A DNA stretch of 64,000 bases, taken from contig JAEUJZ010000037.1 in the NCBI GenBank assembly GCA_016794505.1, positions 1 through 64,000 of the forward strand, in the 5' to 3' direction. This document shows, piece after piece, positions 1 to 8,024 of the stretch. The notes beneath the pieces were generated by a model, which worked only from the letters and a program-made list of their open reading frames with translations, was not told the DNA's origin and searched no databases. Both the position numbers and the translations under genes were made by a program. How positions within the stretch are numbered: position 1 is the stretch's first letter; each line of letters begins with the position of its first letter. The DNA is from Myxococcales bacterium (GTDB lineage Bacteria > Myxococcota_A > Polyangia > Palsa-1104 > JAEUJZ01).

Positions 1-34
1 GCAGGTGGCCTGAGGCAATGGGCTACCCCCCTAC

Positions 35-58
35 CCCCCCTTCGCAAGCGAAGGGGGG
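35..58. repeat. Perfect 10-bp hairpin, C-run/G-run stem
   Basis: Stem 35-44 (CCCCCCTTCG) pairs with 49-58 (CGAAGGGGGG) around a CAAG loop. It is a perfect palindromic hairpin in a non-coding stretch and resembles the arms of the hairpin at 171-198. No T-tract follows on the plus strand. Confidence 0.6.
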
Positions 59-160
59 CATTTGAAGCATGGGGGCAAGACGCGGATATGGGCGATGAGA
101 TGGGGACACGCGAGACGGGCTGCGGGACTCTGGGGCGCATGCCATGGGGCGAGAAGTTGC

Positions 161-198
161 GAAAAAGGAACCCCCTCTTCCGGGCGCGGAAGAGGGGG
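161..198 (-). terminator. Probable intrinsic terminator, minus strand
   Basis: Stem 171-181 (CCCCCTCTTCC) pairs perfectly with 188-198 (GGAAGAGGGGG) around a 6-nt loop. Read on the minus strand the stem is followed by TTCCTTTTTC (170-161), a typical terminator tail. It could end transcription coming from the transposase side or from a gene present before the IS inserted. Confidence 0.5.
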
Positions 199-255
199 CT
201 GGGGGGAGATGGGCGGGAAGTTTCGTAAAAAGGAAGGAACTAGGGATGGGAGAGC

Positions 256-287
256 GCGAGAGGGAAACCGGACGGTTTCTCTCTCGC
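256..287. repeat. 15-bp hairpin with GA loop
   Basis: Arm 256-270 pairs with 273-287 at 14 of 15 positions; the only exception is a G-T pair that would wobble-pair in one transcript. It sits just outside the target duplication of the IS, so the element inserted next to a structured sequence. Confidence 0.5.
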
Positions 288-290
288 ATC

Positions 291-300
291 CCCCGGCAGC
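291..300. repeat. Target-site duplication, left copy (IS4-type element)
   Basis: CCCCGGCAGC directly abuts the left inverted repeat and is repeated perfectly at 1830-1839 beyond the right inverted repeat. A 10-bp duplication fits the range known for the IS4 family. Confidence 0.9.
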
Positions 301-330
301 CTCAAGATTGATCACATCCCCCCTCTGAAG
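301..330. repeat. Left terminal inverted repeat of IS4-type element
   Basis: Begins CTCAAGATTGATCACATC and matches the reverse complement of 1800-1829 at 25 of 30 positions, with the mismatches clustered at positions 9-12 and 19. It overlaps the transposase stop codon. Confidence 0.9.
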
Positions 331-1762
331 AGGCGGCGAGGAAGCCCTGGAACATGGTGAGGAGGGTTTGGTAGCCGCGGTGGAGGACGAGCCATCCTGG
401 GGGTCCGTTGTGGCGGAAGTGTCCTCCGAGGGAGGCGATGGCGAGGAGGGCTTGGCGGACGGTGGGATGGTCGGGAGCGGGGCCGCGTGGCCAGACTCGG
501 CGCAGGAATCCCAAAAGGTCGCGCGGTAAAACGGAATCGGCGGGGGAATCGGGAGCCTCGCGTTCCAGGTAGCGCATTAAAAGGAGTGTCCAGGCGACGG
601 GAATCGACAGTCCCAAGGCGATGAGCAGAGTCTTGTGACTGTCGAGCTGTCGCGACTCGAAGGCGCAGCCGGTCTTGAGGGCTTTGAAGAATTCTTCGAC
701 GAGCCAGCGGGTCCGATAGTGGTCCACGATGCGCCAGCAGTCCTCGGCGGAATCGATGCTCTCGGAGGTACATAGCGTCCAGCGCACGGGCGCCTGTCCG
801 ACGGGCGGGTTGACTTCGCGGACGTCCAGGATGTTCAGCGTCAGGGTCTGCGGGCACCGCTCGTCGTCTTTGCGCGAGGCTGGCCGTCGGAGCGTGACCT
901 CTGCACGGCGAATCGAAAGCGTCGCCGTGCGGCGTGGGCGGTTCGGATGGCTCTTCTGGCTCGACGGGCGCTTCTCGGCATGCAGACGCTCCGATAGCTC
1001 GACGGTGCGCGGCTCGCCGAGCAGCGGCTGATTCCCAACGAAGTCCTGCAGGTGTCCCAAGCTCGGACAGGCGAGCGTCCGGTTATGGGACAGCCGGACA
1101 ACGAAGCGGCTCCCGTCGCCAACCAGCTTGGACAACAGCGGATAGGAATCTCCTTCGCGGTCACAAATATGAATCGCCGAGACCTTGGGCCCAAGGAGTC
1201 GCTCGCTGTGACGGATTCCCTTGAGCCAGCGCCCCGACTCGCTGAAGTCGCGTCCCATCAGACGCTGCCAGTCCTGTCGCTCCGCCTCGTGGTCAAGGTG
1301 CGCAAGTCGCACGAACGGCTGCATCCACAGACAGCCCAGCGGCGCCCGCGCTCCGTCGACCGAGACGCACAGCGAGACATGACCGAAGAACCCCTGCCGC
1401 GCCTCGCTATGTCGCTGCAGCCCGTGGCGGCGTTCCCGGCCCGTGGCAAAAGAAAACTCCGTCGTGTCGTGAATGACCACGACCGTCCGGAGGCTCTGCG
1501 CGCGCGCCACCGTATGCGCCACATGACCGCGCAGAACGCGCCCCAAACTCAGCCGTTCATTGCGCAAAAAACGATAGACCGCTTCGCTCTCCGACTCGTC
1601 GGGAAACATCGCCGGCAGCGACGCCGATGGCCGCTTGCACATCGTGCCGACGATGCGCTCCATCCGCCGTTCCAGCCGCACGTCCCCCAGCTCGCACGCC
1701 GCCTCCTTCCCCACCCGCTCCGCATCCAATCGATACACCGGCTCCGACCGTTTCTTCCGCAT
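302..1762 (-). CDS. IS4-family transposase (Tn5/IS50-like)
   Basis: DDE transposase of the IS4 family, 486 residues from the ATG at 1762; a TTG at 1780 would add six residues. The N-terminus (ELGDVRLERRMERI) resembles the DNA-binding domain of Tn5-type transposases. The first catalytic Asp is in IHDTTEFSF (near residue 99) and the second in CDREGDSYPLL. The third motif is the family YREK signature, Tyr-x2-Arg-x3-Glu-x6-Lys, seen in YRTRWLVEEFFKALK. All three acidic residues and a full-length reading frame are present, so the enzyme should be active. It is the only gene of the element and has no visible accessory gene. Confidence 0.93.
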   Translation of the reverse strand: MRKKRSEPVYRLDAERVGKEAACELGDVRLERRMERIVGTMCKRPSASLPAMFPDESESEAVYRFLRNERLSLGRVLRGHVAHTVARAQSLRTVVVIHDTTEFSFATGRERRHGLQRHSEARQGFFGHVSLCVSVDGARAPLGCLWMQPFVRLAHLDHEAERQDWQRLMGRDFSESGRWLKGIRHSERLLGPKVSAIHICDREGDSYPLLSKLVGDGSRFVVRLSHNRTLACPSLGHLQDFVGNQPLLGEPRTVELSERLHAEKRPSSQKSHPNRPRRTATLSIRRAEVTLRRPASRKDDERCPQTLTLNILDVREVNPPVGQAPVRWTLCTSESIDSAEDCWRIVDHYRTRWLVEEFFKALKTGCAFESRQLDSHKTLLIALGLSIPVAWTLLLMRYLEREAPDSPADSVLPRDLLGFLRRVWPRGPAPDHPTVRQALLAIASLGGHFRHNGPPGWLVLHRGYQTLLTMFQGFLAASSEGGCDQS

Positions 1763-1799
1763 TCCCAAGCGCCACAGCAACCCCCACGCCGGACACCTC

Positions 1800-1829
1800 C
1801 TTCAGAGGGGAGATGTGTGGGATCTTGAG
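1800..1829. repeat. Right terminal inverted repeat of IS4-type element
   Basis: Ends GGGATCTTGAG and pairs with 301-330 (25/30). It lies 37 bp upstream of the transposase ATG, so the transposase promoter must overlap or lie next to this end. Confidence 0.9.
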
Positions 1830-1839
1830 CCCCGGCAGC
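1830..1839. repeat. Target-site duplication, right copy
   Basis: CCCCGGCAGC, identical to 291-300. Removing the element and one copy restores a continuous non-coding sequence. Confidence 0.9.
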
Positions 1840-2148
1840 GGGAGGCTGCCCGCAAGAAAAAGGAACAAGCACCGTCCGTCGCCCTGCACAGGAACAAAGG
1901 AATGTTCTGGGTCGGTGCGCAGGGAAGAGGACATGGGAGGCTCTGGCGGACAGAAAAGGGAACTGACAGAGAAGGAAGAAGAGAGGGGGGGGGAAGATAT
2001 CGGGCTCGTAGGTGGCGAACAAGGGCGGCCTTTGCGGGGGGGGGCGGCCTCGCGGAGGGACGCGGTCTCGCGGGGAGGGGCGGCTGTCCGCGCTGAGCGG
2101 ACTCTTGCCCGTGGCTTGGGGGGGGCACCAAGTGGTTCGACCACGCGC
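1840..2148. other. Non-coding purine-rich stretch
   Basis: Between the IS and the tandem array there are long G runs (for example around 1987-1994 and 2036-2044) and small inverted repeats such as GTCCGC/GCGGAC near 2087-2103. The overlapping reading frames look like composition artefacts, and I could not support a gene. Confidence 0.4.
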
Positions 2149-2439
2149 CAGCCCCGTAGTCGCGACCGACACAACGCTTGGCGTCCCGGCCAGCCCCGTA
2201 GTCACGACCGACACAACGCTTGGCGTCCCGGCCAGCCCCGTGGTCACGACCGACACAACGCCTTGCGGTCCCCCAACTTCGCTGTTGCGACCGACACAAC
2301 GCTTGGCGTCCCGGCTAGCCCCGTGGTCACGACCGACACAACGCCTTGCGGTCCCCCAACTTCGCTGTTGCGACCGACACAACGCCTGGCGTCCCCGCCA
2401 GCCCCGTAGTCACGACCGACACAACGCCTGGCGCGGTGC
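2149..2439. repeat. Tandem array, seven units of 41-42 bp
   Basis: Seven contiguous units run 2149-2190, 2191-2232, 2233-2274, 2275-2315, 2316-2357, 2358-2398 and 2399-2439. All share the 15-bp core CGACCGACACAACGC. The flanks come in two types: GCCCCGTAGTCA-like (units 1, 2, 3, 5, 7) and AACTTCGCTGTTG-like (units 4, 6), so higher-order shuffling is visible. Several units are 41 bp, so a reading frame would not be kept, which argues for a non-coding minisatellite. An eighth, decayed start (GAGCCCCGCAGTC) follows. Confidence 0.85.
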
Positions 2440-2664
2440 CGAGCCCCGCAGTCCGCCGCTGCGCGACGCTCTCGGTGGCGAAGACGACATGGTGACGAAC
2501 CAACGCGGTAAGCAGCCCACGCGCCAACCTTGCCTGTCCTGGCTGCATCCGCTGGGCGGGTTCTGACCCGACGGGCGGCGCGGTTTGACGGTCCAGGCTT
2601 GCGAAAGGGGGGGCGGCAGGTGTTCGATGGAGCGCTGAGGATCTTCTCTTTGCTGTGGTGATCA
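2440..2664. other. Intergenic spacer after tandem array
   Basis: About 225 bp between the array and the membrane-protein gene. It contains the decayed eighth unit and presumably the promoter of the next gene, but I see no clear promoter hexamers or further structure. Confidence 0.3.
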
Positions 2665-3246
2665 ATGCGCGCTGCATCCACGGTTTCGCTGGGAGTCTTG
2701 GCCCTGCTGAGCTTTGTCATCCATGGCGGAAGCCATGTGCTGCGCGGCACGGCACACGATGTCCTGTGGGCCTGCACGATGGCCAACGTGCTCATCGCGT
2801 TGGGCCTGCTGTTTCGCTTGCCGCGCGGGCTGTCCTCGATGCTGTGCGCGGTCGGTGTGCTGTGGCTGTGCGTGGGCAACTTCACGTGGGCGGTGGATCT
2901 GATCGTGGGTGGCGAGTTCTTTTACACGTCGCTTCTGACGCACTGGGTGGGCTTGCTGGTGGGCTTGCTCGGCGCGCTGCGCTTGGGCTGGCCACCGCGC
3001 GCGTGGCTGCACGCCACGCTCTGGCTGATCGCGCTGCAGCTTGTCTGTCGCGTGATCACGCCGGCTTCCGCCAACGTCAACGTCGCGCACGCGGTGTACG
3101 CGGTGTACCAGCGCGTCTATCCCAGCTATGCCTGGTTCTGGGTGGCCTCGCTGGTGCAGACGGCCGGGGCGTACTTCGTGCTCGATCGCATCGTTGCGCG
3201 CTGGCTGCCGCGCTGGGCCGATCGCCTGCGCACGTCGGCGGCGTAA
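2665..3246 (+). CDS. Six-helix integral membrane protein, unknown function
   Basis: A 193-residue protein made almost entirely of hydrophobic segments; about six transmembrane helices can be drawn, the first at residues 5-25 and the last near 160-180. Polar residues are concentrated in short loops and at the Arg-rich C-terminus (WLPRWADRLRTSAA). I do not recognise a family signature or catalytic motif. The gene ends 7 bp before the convergent Uma2-like gene. Function unknown; the coding call rests on the uninterrupted frame and the clear membrane-protein composition. Confidence 0.6.
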   Translation: MRAASTVSLGVLALLSFVIHGGSHVLRGTAHDVLWACTMANVLIALGLLFRLPRGLSSMLCAVGVLWLCVGNFTWAVDLIVGGEFFYTSLLTHWVGLLVGLLGALRLGWPPRAWLHATLWLIALQLVCRVITPASANVNVAHAVYAVYQRVYPSYAWFWVASLVQTAGAYFVLDRIVARWLPRWADRLRTSAA

Positions 3247-3253
3247 TGCCTCG

Positions 3254-3877
3254 CTAGGACGACGGCAGCTCGTCGGGCAGGCGGATGCAGTCCGTCTCGT
3301 TGGGCAGCCCGGCTTGGCTGGCCGCACCGTCGTACGCTCGCAGATCCGCGCCCCCGCGATGGATGAGCCATAGGCGATGTGTGGGCAGGTAGATGCGTCC
3401 TGGGTGTTCTTGGGGCTGCAGCAGAAACGACGCGACACCGCTCGGCGATCGTTCCCGTCGGTAATGGGTCAACAGACGACGACCGCGCAGGCCGCTTTGG
3501 GGCGAAAACAGCCACCACAGCGGGTCGTACAAGACGACATCGCTGACGCCCAGACGCAGAAAGTGCATGAGCAAGCCGTCCTCGGGAGACAGCAGCGTGT
3601 CGACGATATGCACGACCAGCTCGGGACGCAGACCGCGGTCATAGACGCGGAACGAGCGAAGCTGCTCTTCATACCCAAGGCCCGAAAGAACATACAGATC
3701 GGGGGTGACGCGGGCGAGGCGATCCTGCGCGTCGTAATAGAAGGTCACATCCGTGCCGACGCGCACCGGCCGCGGGCCCTGCCGTCGACCAAACACGCTG
3801 CGCAGCTGACGGCAAAGCTGGGTTCGCGTCCACTGCAAGGCGGCAAACTCACCGAGGTCGGTACGGCTTTCTGGCAA
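3254..3877 (-). CDS. Divergent Uma2 (DUF820) family PD-(D/E)XK nuclease-like protein
   Basis: A 207-residue protein with the Uma2 pattern: an N-terminal segment, then VTPDLYVL, then LRPELVVHIVDT, then FLRLGVSDVVLYDP. In typical members the middle segment reads roughly PDLVVEVLSPS and is followed by a Lys-containing stretch supplying the acidic and basic active-site residues. Here that stretch is HIVDTLLSPEDG, so the usual Glu is replaced and the site may be altered. Most Uma2 proteins are of unknown physiological role and occur as scattered accessory genes. It is convergent with the preceding membrane protein and divergent from the gene at 4049. Confidence 0.6.
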   Translation of the reverse strand: MPESRTDLGEFAALQWTRTQLCRQLRSVFGRRQGPRPVRVGTDVTFYYDAQDRLARVTPDLYVLSGLGYEEQLRSFRVYDRGLRPELVVHIVDTLLSPEDGLLMHFLRLGVSDVVLYDPLWWLFSPQSGLRGRRLLTHYRRERSPSGVASFLLQPQEHPGRIYLPTHRLWLIHRGGADLRAYDGAASQAGLPNETDCIRLPDELPSS

Positions 3878-4048
3878 GCGGTTCTCCTGCGGATCCCTCG
3901 CAGCGCGAGCGAAGACGGTGCCAAGACAAAACGAGAGACCAAGCGGATCGTAACGAACTGCAAGGCAGAAGCAATCATTACCTCGTCAGAGTGGTTGACG
4001 GCAGGAGTACGCAGCCCTTACCCTCATAACTGCGGAGGCAGTTGTTGA

Positions 4049-5434
4049 ATGGGGACGTGTAATTCTCGGATAACAGACACCTTTTGGGGCGCCCGGAAAG
4101 GGCCGTCCTGGTTGCAGTCCGTAGCCTATGGCGTGGTGGGAATGGCTGCTTGGTCCGGCGTGGCTGCCGCGCAGACAACGCCTCCAGCGACGACAGGCAC
4201 CGGTCCAGTGGTCATCGATGCGCGCCGCTCGCTGCCGATCTTTCCCGCGAACAGCTGGAAAGACGGCTTCTTTGTCGAGCACAGCCCGATCGGTGACTTC
4301 GGGCTGCATATCCGCGGGACCGGCATCTATGGCCGCGATCCACTCGGTCGCAGCGAAGACATAAGCGCTCTGGTGCAGAACCGCTTCACGCTGCACGCTG
4401 CGGCGCTGATCTCGATCGCGGGCTGGGTTGAGCTGGGTGCGGCGATGCCGTTTGTGCTGTACCAAGATGGCACCGGCCTTCAGCTCAGCAAGGCGGCCAT
4501 CGGCGACCTGCGACTGCTCGGCAAGATCAACATGCACCTGCCGGACAAAGGGCCGCAGGTGGCGTTCTCGCTGGGCTTGGGCTTTCAGACGGCGACCAAC
4601 GGCTCGGCGTTTGGTGCCGGCAACATCAGCGGCTATCCGCGCATCATCATCGACATGCCCAAGCTGCTCAGCAAGCGACTGCATATCGCGGGCAACTTGG
4701 GCGCGGTGATCGCTGGAACCAGCCGTCCTTGCACGGCGGATGAGCTGGCCCTGATCGAGCGCCAGAACCAACAGATGATGATGCCGATGATGGGCACGAT
4801 GACGCCCGGCACCGGCATGAACATGATGGCCACGAGCGCGCCGGCCTGCGAGCAGCGCGTGCTGGGCCTGGGCAACCACATCATGTGGGGCGTCGGAGCC
4901 TCGGGCGCACTCTCACCAGACAATGGCCTGTACATCACGACGGAGCTGATCGGCTCGTTCTCGGTCGGCAGCGAGCTCGCCACCAACAGCCCGCTGTTCT
5001 GGACCGTGGGTCTGCGACGCGCCAAGGCCAACAAGACCTTCTTTACTGCGGCGTATGGCTATGGCCTGACGGATTCCAGCCCCGGTCATACCGTGATCGC
5101 CTCGCTGGGCCTGGTGTGGGAGACCGAGCCGCCGGCCAAGAAGAAAGATCCGCCGACGGTCAAGGTCGACATCAACGTCTCGGGCCTGCCGAGTGGCGCG
5201 AACATTTCAGTCGGTGGCAAGGATGGAGCCAAGACGGCGCAGCCGGCGAAGAAAGAAGGCGGCGACAAGCCAGCCGGCGACAAGCCCGCTGGGGACGCGC
5301 CCGCATCCGACCAGCCACCGCCGCCGCCGAAGCCGCCCAAGACGACGCCCTACAACGCGACGACCGAGGTCGATCTGCCCGAGGGTCTGGTACCTGAAGA
5401 AGCAAAGAAGGGCGACAGCAAAGGCAAGAAGTAA
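4049..5434 (+). CDS. Outer-membrane beta-barrel-type protein with charged C-terminal tail
   Basis: A 461-residue secreted protein. The N-terminus has a hydrophobic segment ending in GMAAWSGVAAAQ, a plausible signal peptide with Ala-x-Ala cleavage, preceded by an unusually long polar stretch; GGAGG lies upstream of the chosen ATG. The body has the alternating hydrophobic pattern of an outer-membrane barrel and resembles the N-terminal barrel of myxobacterial OmpA-family proteins, but no OmpA domain follows. A Met-rich loop lies near residues 245-270. The last about 90 residues are Lys/Pro/Asp-rich. It is the first gene of a probable operon; the vWA gene starts 3 bp after its stop. Confidence 0.6.
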   Translation: MGTCNSRITDTFWGARKGPSWLQSVAYGVVGMAAWSGVAAAQTTPPATTGTGPVVIDARRSLPIFPANSWKDGFFVEHSPIGDFGLHIRGTGIYGRDPLGRSEDISALVQNRFTLHAAALISIAGWVELGAAMPFVLYQDGTGLQLSKAAIGDLRLLGKINMHLPDKGPQVAFSLGLGFQTATNGSAFGAGNISGYPRIIIDMPKLLSKRLHIAGNLGAVIAGTSRPCTADELALIERQNQQMMMPMMGTMTPGTGMNMMATSAPACEQRVLGLGNHIMWGVGASGALSPDNGLYITTELIGSFSVGSELATNSPLFWTVGLRRAKANKTFFTAAYGYGLTDSSPGHTVIASLGLVWETEPPAKKKDPPTVKVDINVSGLPSGANISVGGKDGAKTAQPAKKEGGDKPAGDKPAGDAPASDQPPPPPKPPKTTPYNATTEVDLPEGLVPEEAKKGDSKGKK

Positions 5435-5437
5435 GGC

Positions 5438-7021
5438 GTGGCGTCGCGTCCTGCTTCCTCCTCCCCTCCTCCATTTGAGTTTCACCGCGCATCGCTAGGT
5501 CTCTGCGCCCTCTCTCCGTCTTCTGCGACCGCGGCGGCAACCGCGGCGCTGTGGCACAACCGCTTGCTGGGGCTCGGGGCGGCACCGCCGCTCTTTGTCA
5601 CGCACGATCTTGGCTGGGCGCTCAGCCTATCGCCCCATGCTCGCAAAGAAGACTCGCTCTTGCGCCAGGTGGGTGGGCACCGACGAGCGCATGGACCGAC
5701 GAGCGAGTACTGCGCGCTGATTCGCGAGCTACTCGACAGCACCCAGCGCATCGCCGAAGTCCTTAGCCGCTGCCGCGAGGAGGTGCGGCTGGCGCTGCTT
5801 TCCCATGTGCTGCTGCCGCTGTGTCGGACGTATGCGCGCTCGACGCTGCCGGCGCTGCCCGCGCCGTCCGAGCTTCCGGTTGCCGCCTCGGACTATCCCA
5901 CGCCCAGGCAGTACGGCACCGAGCCCTGGGACCTGCCCGAGGGACCGCCTTTTGCGCAGAGCCAGCGCCCAGACGATCCGCTGCAGCCGGCGCATGCCTT
6001 TGCACAGCTCATGGTCGAGCAGCGCCTGTCCCTGCGGACACAGCTTGAGCTGATCGATCTCGACATGCTGCGCCTGCTTGGTACCGCGTCGGTGCGCTCG
6101 GCGCATGCCGGCCTTCGCGTGCTCAGCGAAGATCCAGGCCAGCAGCTGCCCGATCTGCTGTCGATCTTGAGCGCGGATGTACCCGACGTACGCGACATCG
6201 TGCGCTTCCAGCACGATCTCTTGCCGGCACTGCTTGAGCCGAAGCGCAGCGAAGATCGCCAGCGCTATCCCATCGGTGGCCACGCGTCGATCGAGCGCCA
6301 GGGCTCGATCGATTCGCTTCTGGGCAGCGAGCTGGTCTTTGATGACACGCTGTTTCTGCACCGTCTTTCCGACGGCGAAGCTCTGTACTACGGTCGCGAA
6401 CGACCGCGCGAGCAGCAGCCAGGGCCGGTGCAGATCTTGATCGATGCATCGGCTTCGATGCGCGGCCAGCGTCAGATCTTTGCGCGCGGTCTGGCCTGGG
6501 CGCTGGGCAAGCGTCTGGCGCTGAGCCGCCCGGTCCTGCTGCGCTTTTTCGACGGGCGACTGCACGAAGCGCAGCCGATGGGGACCGGAGCCGCGGCCCA
6601 TGAGGCGCTCCTTTCGCTGCTGTCGTTTCGCTCGCTGCGCGGTCGCAACTACGCTCGCGTGTTTGCTGACCTGCTGCGTGAGCTGCGCAGTGCTCGACAC
6701 GCCGACACCGCCTCGCGAGCTGCCACCGGACGCCCGACCCTGTACATCGTGACGCATGGCGAGTGCCATGCGGAAGTCCGCTTGTTTCAGGATCTGGCGC
6801 TGCACGCGGACCTCTTTGCGCTGTTCGTCATGCCCTCGGGCCCGCTGCGCCTGGATTACTTGCCGTCGCTGTCTGGGTATCAAGCGATCGATGAAGCGCT
6901 TTTGGACCAGCGCGACGAACGACGCCGGCTGGCGCTAGAGCTGATCGAGCGCGCAACCGCCGCGTCTTCCCAAGCCGGGCGAGCATCCGAGTCGTTGTCT
7001 CGGGCGGGCCGCTTCATATAA
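5438..7021 (+). CDS. vWA-domain protein (CoxE/YehP-like architecture)
   Basis: A 527-residue, apparently cytoplasmic protein starting at a GTG three bases after the preceding stop. The C-terminal third is a von Willebrand A domain: ILIDASASM near residues 333-341 supplies the DxSxS metal-site motif, and the rest of the Rossmann-like fold follows to about residue 500. The N-terminal 300 residues are helical and Leu/Arg-rich, as in cytoplasmic vWA proteins that partner with MoxR AAA+ ATPases, though no MoxR gene is adjacent. A metal-dependent scaffolding role is inferred. The close spacing implies co-transcription with the barrel gene. Confidence 0.7.
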   Translation: MASRPASSSPPPFEFHRASLGLCALSPSSATAAATAALWHNRLLGLGAAPPLFVTHDLGWALSLSPHARKEDSLLRQVGGHRRAHGPTSEYCALIRELLDSTQRIAEVLSRCREEVRLALLSHVLLPLCRTYARSTLPALPAPSELPVAASDYPTPRQYGTEPWDLPEGPPFAQSQRPDDPLQPAHAFAQLMVEQRLSLRTQLELIDLDMLRLLGTASVRSAHAGLRVLSEDPGQQLPDLLSILSADVPDVRDIVRFQHDLLPALLEPKRSEDRQRYPIGGHASIERQGSIDSLLGSELVFDDTLFLHRLSDGEALYYGRERPREQQPGPVQILIDASASMRGQRQIFARGLAWALGKRLALSRPVLLRFFDGRLHEAQPMGTGAAAHEALLSLLSFRSLRGRNYARVFADLLRELRSARHADTASRAATGRPTLYIVTHGECHAEVRLFQDLALHADLFALFVMPSGPLRLDYLPSLSGYQAIDEALLDQRDERRRLALELIERATAASSQAGRASESLSRAGRFI

Positions 7022-7029
7022 TCCGCCGC

Positions 7030-7995
7030 ATGCGCTGCTCGATCATCCATCGCGGACTGGTTGTTCCACTGTTGTGCATCACGCTCAGCTTCCTGCACTG
7101 CCGCCCGCAAGACCCACCGCTTGCGGAGGACATCCCCGATGCCGGACGTGATGAAGATCAGCAGCCCGCCACGACCGAGGTGCGCTGCAGCGGCAAGCCG
7201 ACGATGGCCCCAGGAACCACGACGCGGATGATGATGTCGCGCGGGCAAAAGCGCACCTATCACCTGCATGTCCCGACGCAGTACGACCCCAGCCGGGGCA
7301 CATCGCTGGTCTTGGCGTTTCATGGTCTTTCCGACAAAGCCGCGTCGTTTATGAAGTACACCGACATCGAGCGCGAAGCCGATGCGCAGAACGTGGTGGT
7401 CCTTCTGCCGCAGGGGCTGGGCGTCGTGCCGGGCTGGAACGCTGGGAACTGCTGTGGTGAGCCGCAGCTTTTTGGAATCGACGATGTCGGCTTTGCCCGC
7501 GACTTGATCCAGCACGCCAAGAGCGAGCTGTGCATTGATGATCGACGCATCTTCGCCTTGGGTTTTTCAAATGGCGCCATGTTCACGCACCGGCTGGGCT
7601 GTGAGCTGTCGACGCTCATCGCGGCCATCGGTCCAGTATCCGGCCCGACGATGGTCAAAGAGTGTCGCCCCGAAAAGCCCGTCGCGGTGCTGTCCTTCCA
7701 TGGCACCGCGGACTCGATCGTCGGCTATGACGGGGGCGGCACTGGCACCTTCCCCAAGATCCGCGATGTCTTTGCCGACTGGGCCGCACGCGACCGCTGT
7801 ACCGACGCACCACAGACGACCTTTAAGCAGGGCGATGTCACCTGTCTGAGCCATCAGAAGTGCGCCGAGGGAACCGAAGACTCGCTGTGTACGATCGATA
7901 AGGGTCAGCACACCTGGCCCGGATCTTCCGACGGCACCAAAGACGTGCAGGCCACGGCAGAGCTCCTACGCTTCTTCGCTCGCCATTCGCGCTAA
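7030..7995 (+). CDS. PHB-depolymerase/feruloyl-esterase-like secreted hydrolase
   Basis: An alpha/beta-hydrolase of 321 residues in the LpqC/Esterase_PHB group, predicted to cleave ester bonds. The N-terminus carries a hydrophobic signal ending at a Cys (SFLHC, near residue 24), possibly a lipobox but not canonical. Visible landmarks are LAFHGLSD (oxyanion region), the nucleophile elbow GFSNG (Ser near residue 182), HGTADSIVGYDGGG (Asp region) and GQHTWPGS (catalytic His). Cys pairs such as GNCCGE suggest disulfides and export. It sits 8 bp after the vWA gene and 29 bp before the acyl-CoA ligase, consistent with one transcript. Natural substrate unknown. Confidence 0.8.
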   Translation: MRCSIIHRGLVVPLLCITLSFLHCRPQDPPLAEDIPDAGRDEDQQPATTEVRCSGKPTMAPGTTTRMMMSRGQKRTYHLHVPTQYDPSRGTSLVLAFHGLSDKAASFMKYTDIEREADAQNVVVLLPQGLGVVPGWNAGNCCGEPQLFGIDDVGFARDLIQHAKSELCIDDRRIFALGFSNGAMFTHRLGCELSTLIAAIGPVSGPTMVKECRPEKPVAVLSFHGTADSIVGYDGGGTGTFPKIRDVFADWAARDRCTDAPQTTFKQGDVTCLSHQKCAEGTEDSLCTIDKGQHTWPGSSDGTKDVQATAELLRFFARHSR

Positions 7996-8024
7996 GCCAC
8001 GCGTTTCTTCCCATCGAGGTCTTC

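Larger units (their letters stand above)
1..300. other. Non-coding hairpin-rich stretch at left edge
   Basis: I see no credible gene here. The stretch holds three strong inverted repeats (35-58, 171-198, 256-287) and two copies of a degenerate motif of the form AAGTTKCG(W)AAAAAGGAA (154-170 and 218-235). A third, weaker copy lies beyond the insertion sequence at about 1852-1866. On the minus strand the second hairpin is followed closely by a T-rich run, as in an intrinsic terminator. It may be the 3' intergenic region of a gene off the left edge, later split by the IS at 301. Confidence 0.5.
301..1829 (-). mobile_element. Complete IS4-family insertion sequence, 1529 bp
   Basis: The element is bounded by 30-bp imperfect inverted repeats (301-330 and 1800-1829, 25/30 identical, beginning CTCAAGAT) and flanked by a perfect 10-bp direct repeat (291-300 and 1830-1839). 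It contains one transposase gene that fills nearly all of it; the transposase stop codon (302-304) lies within the left inverted repeat. Transposase motifs, repeats and duplication all look intact, so the element appears complete and fairly recent. It inserted into non-coding DNA, and no gene is visibly broken. Confidence 0.95.

Noticed and set aside
2149..2439. Possible CRISPR array
   Set aside because: Units abut one another with no unique spacers; the sequence between cores is itself repeated in two versions. There are no cas genes nearby.
1840..2664. Several overlapping open frames on both strands
   Set aside because: They follow repeats and G-runs, share no coding character and translate to low-complexity sequence.
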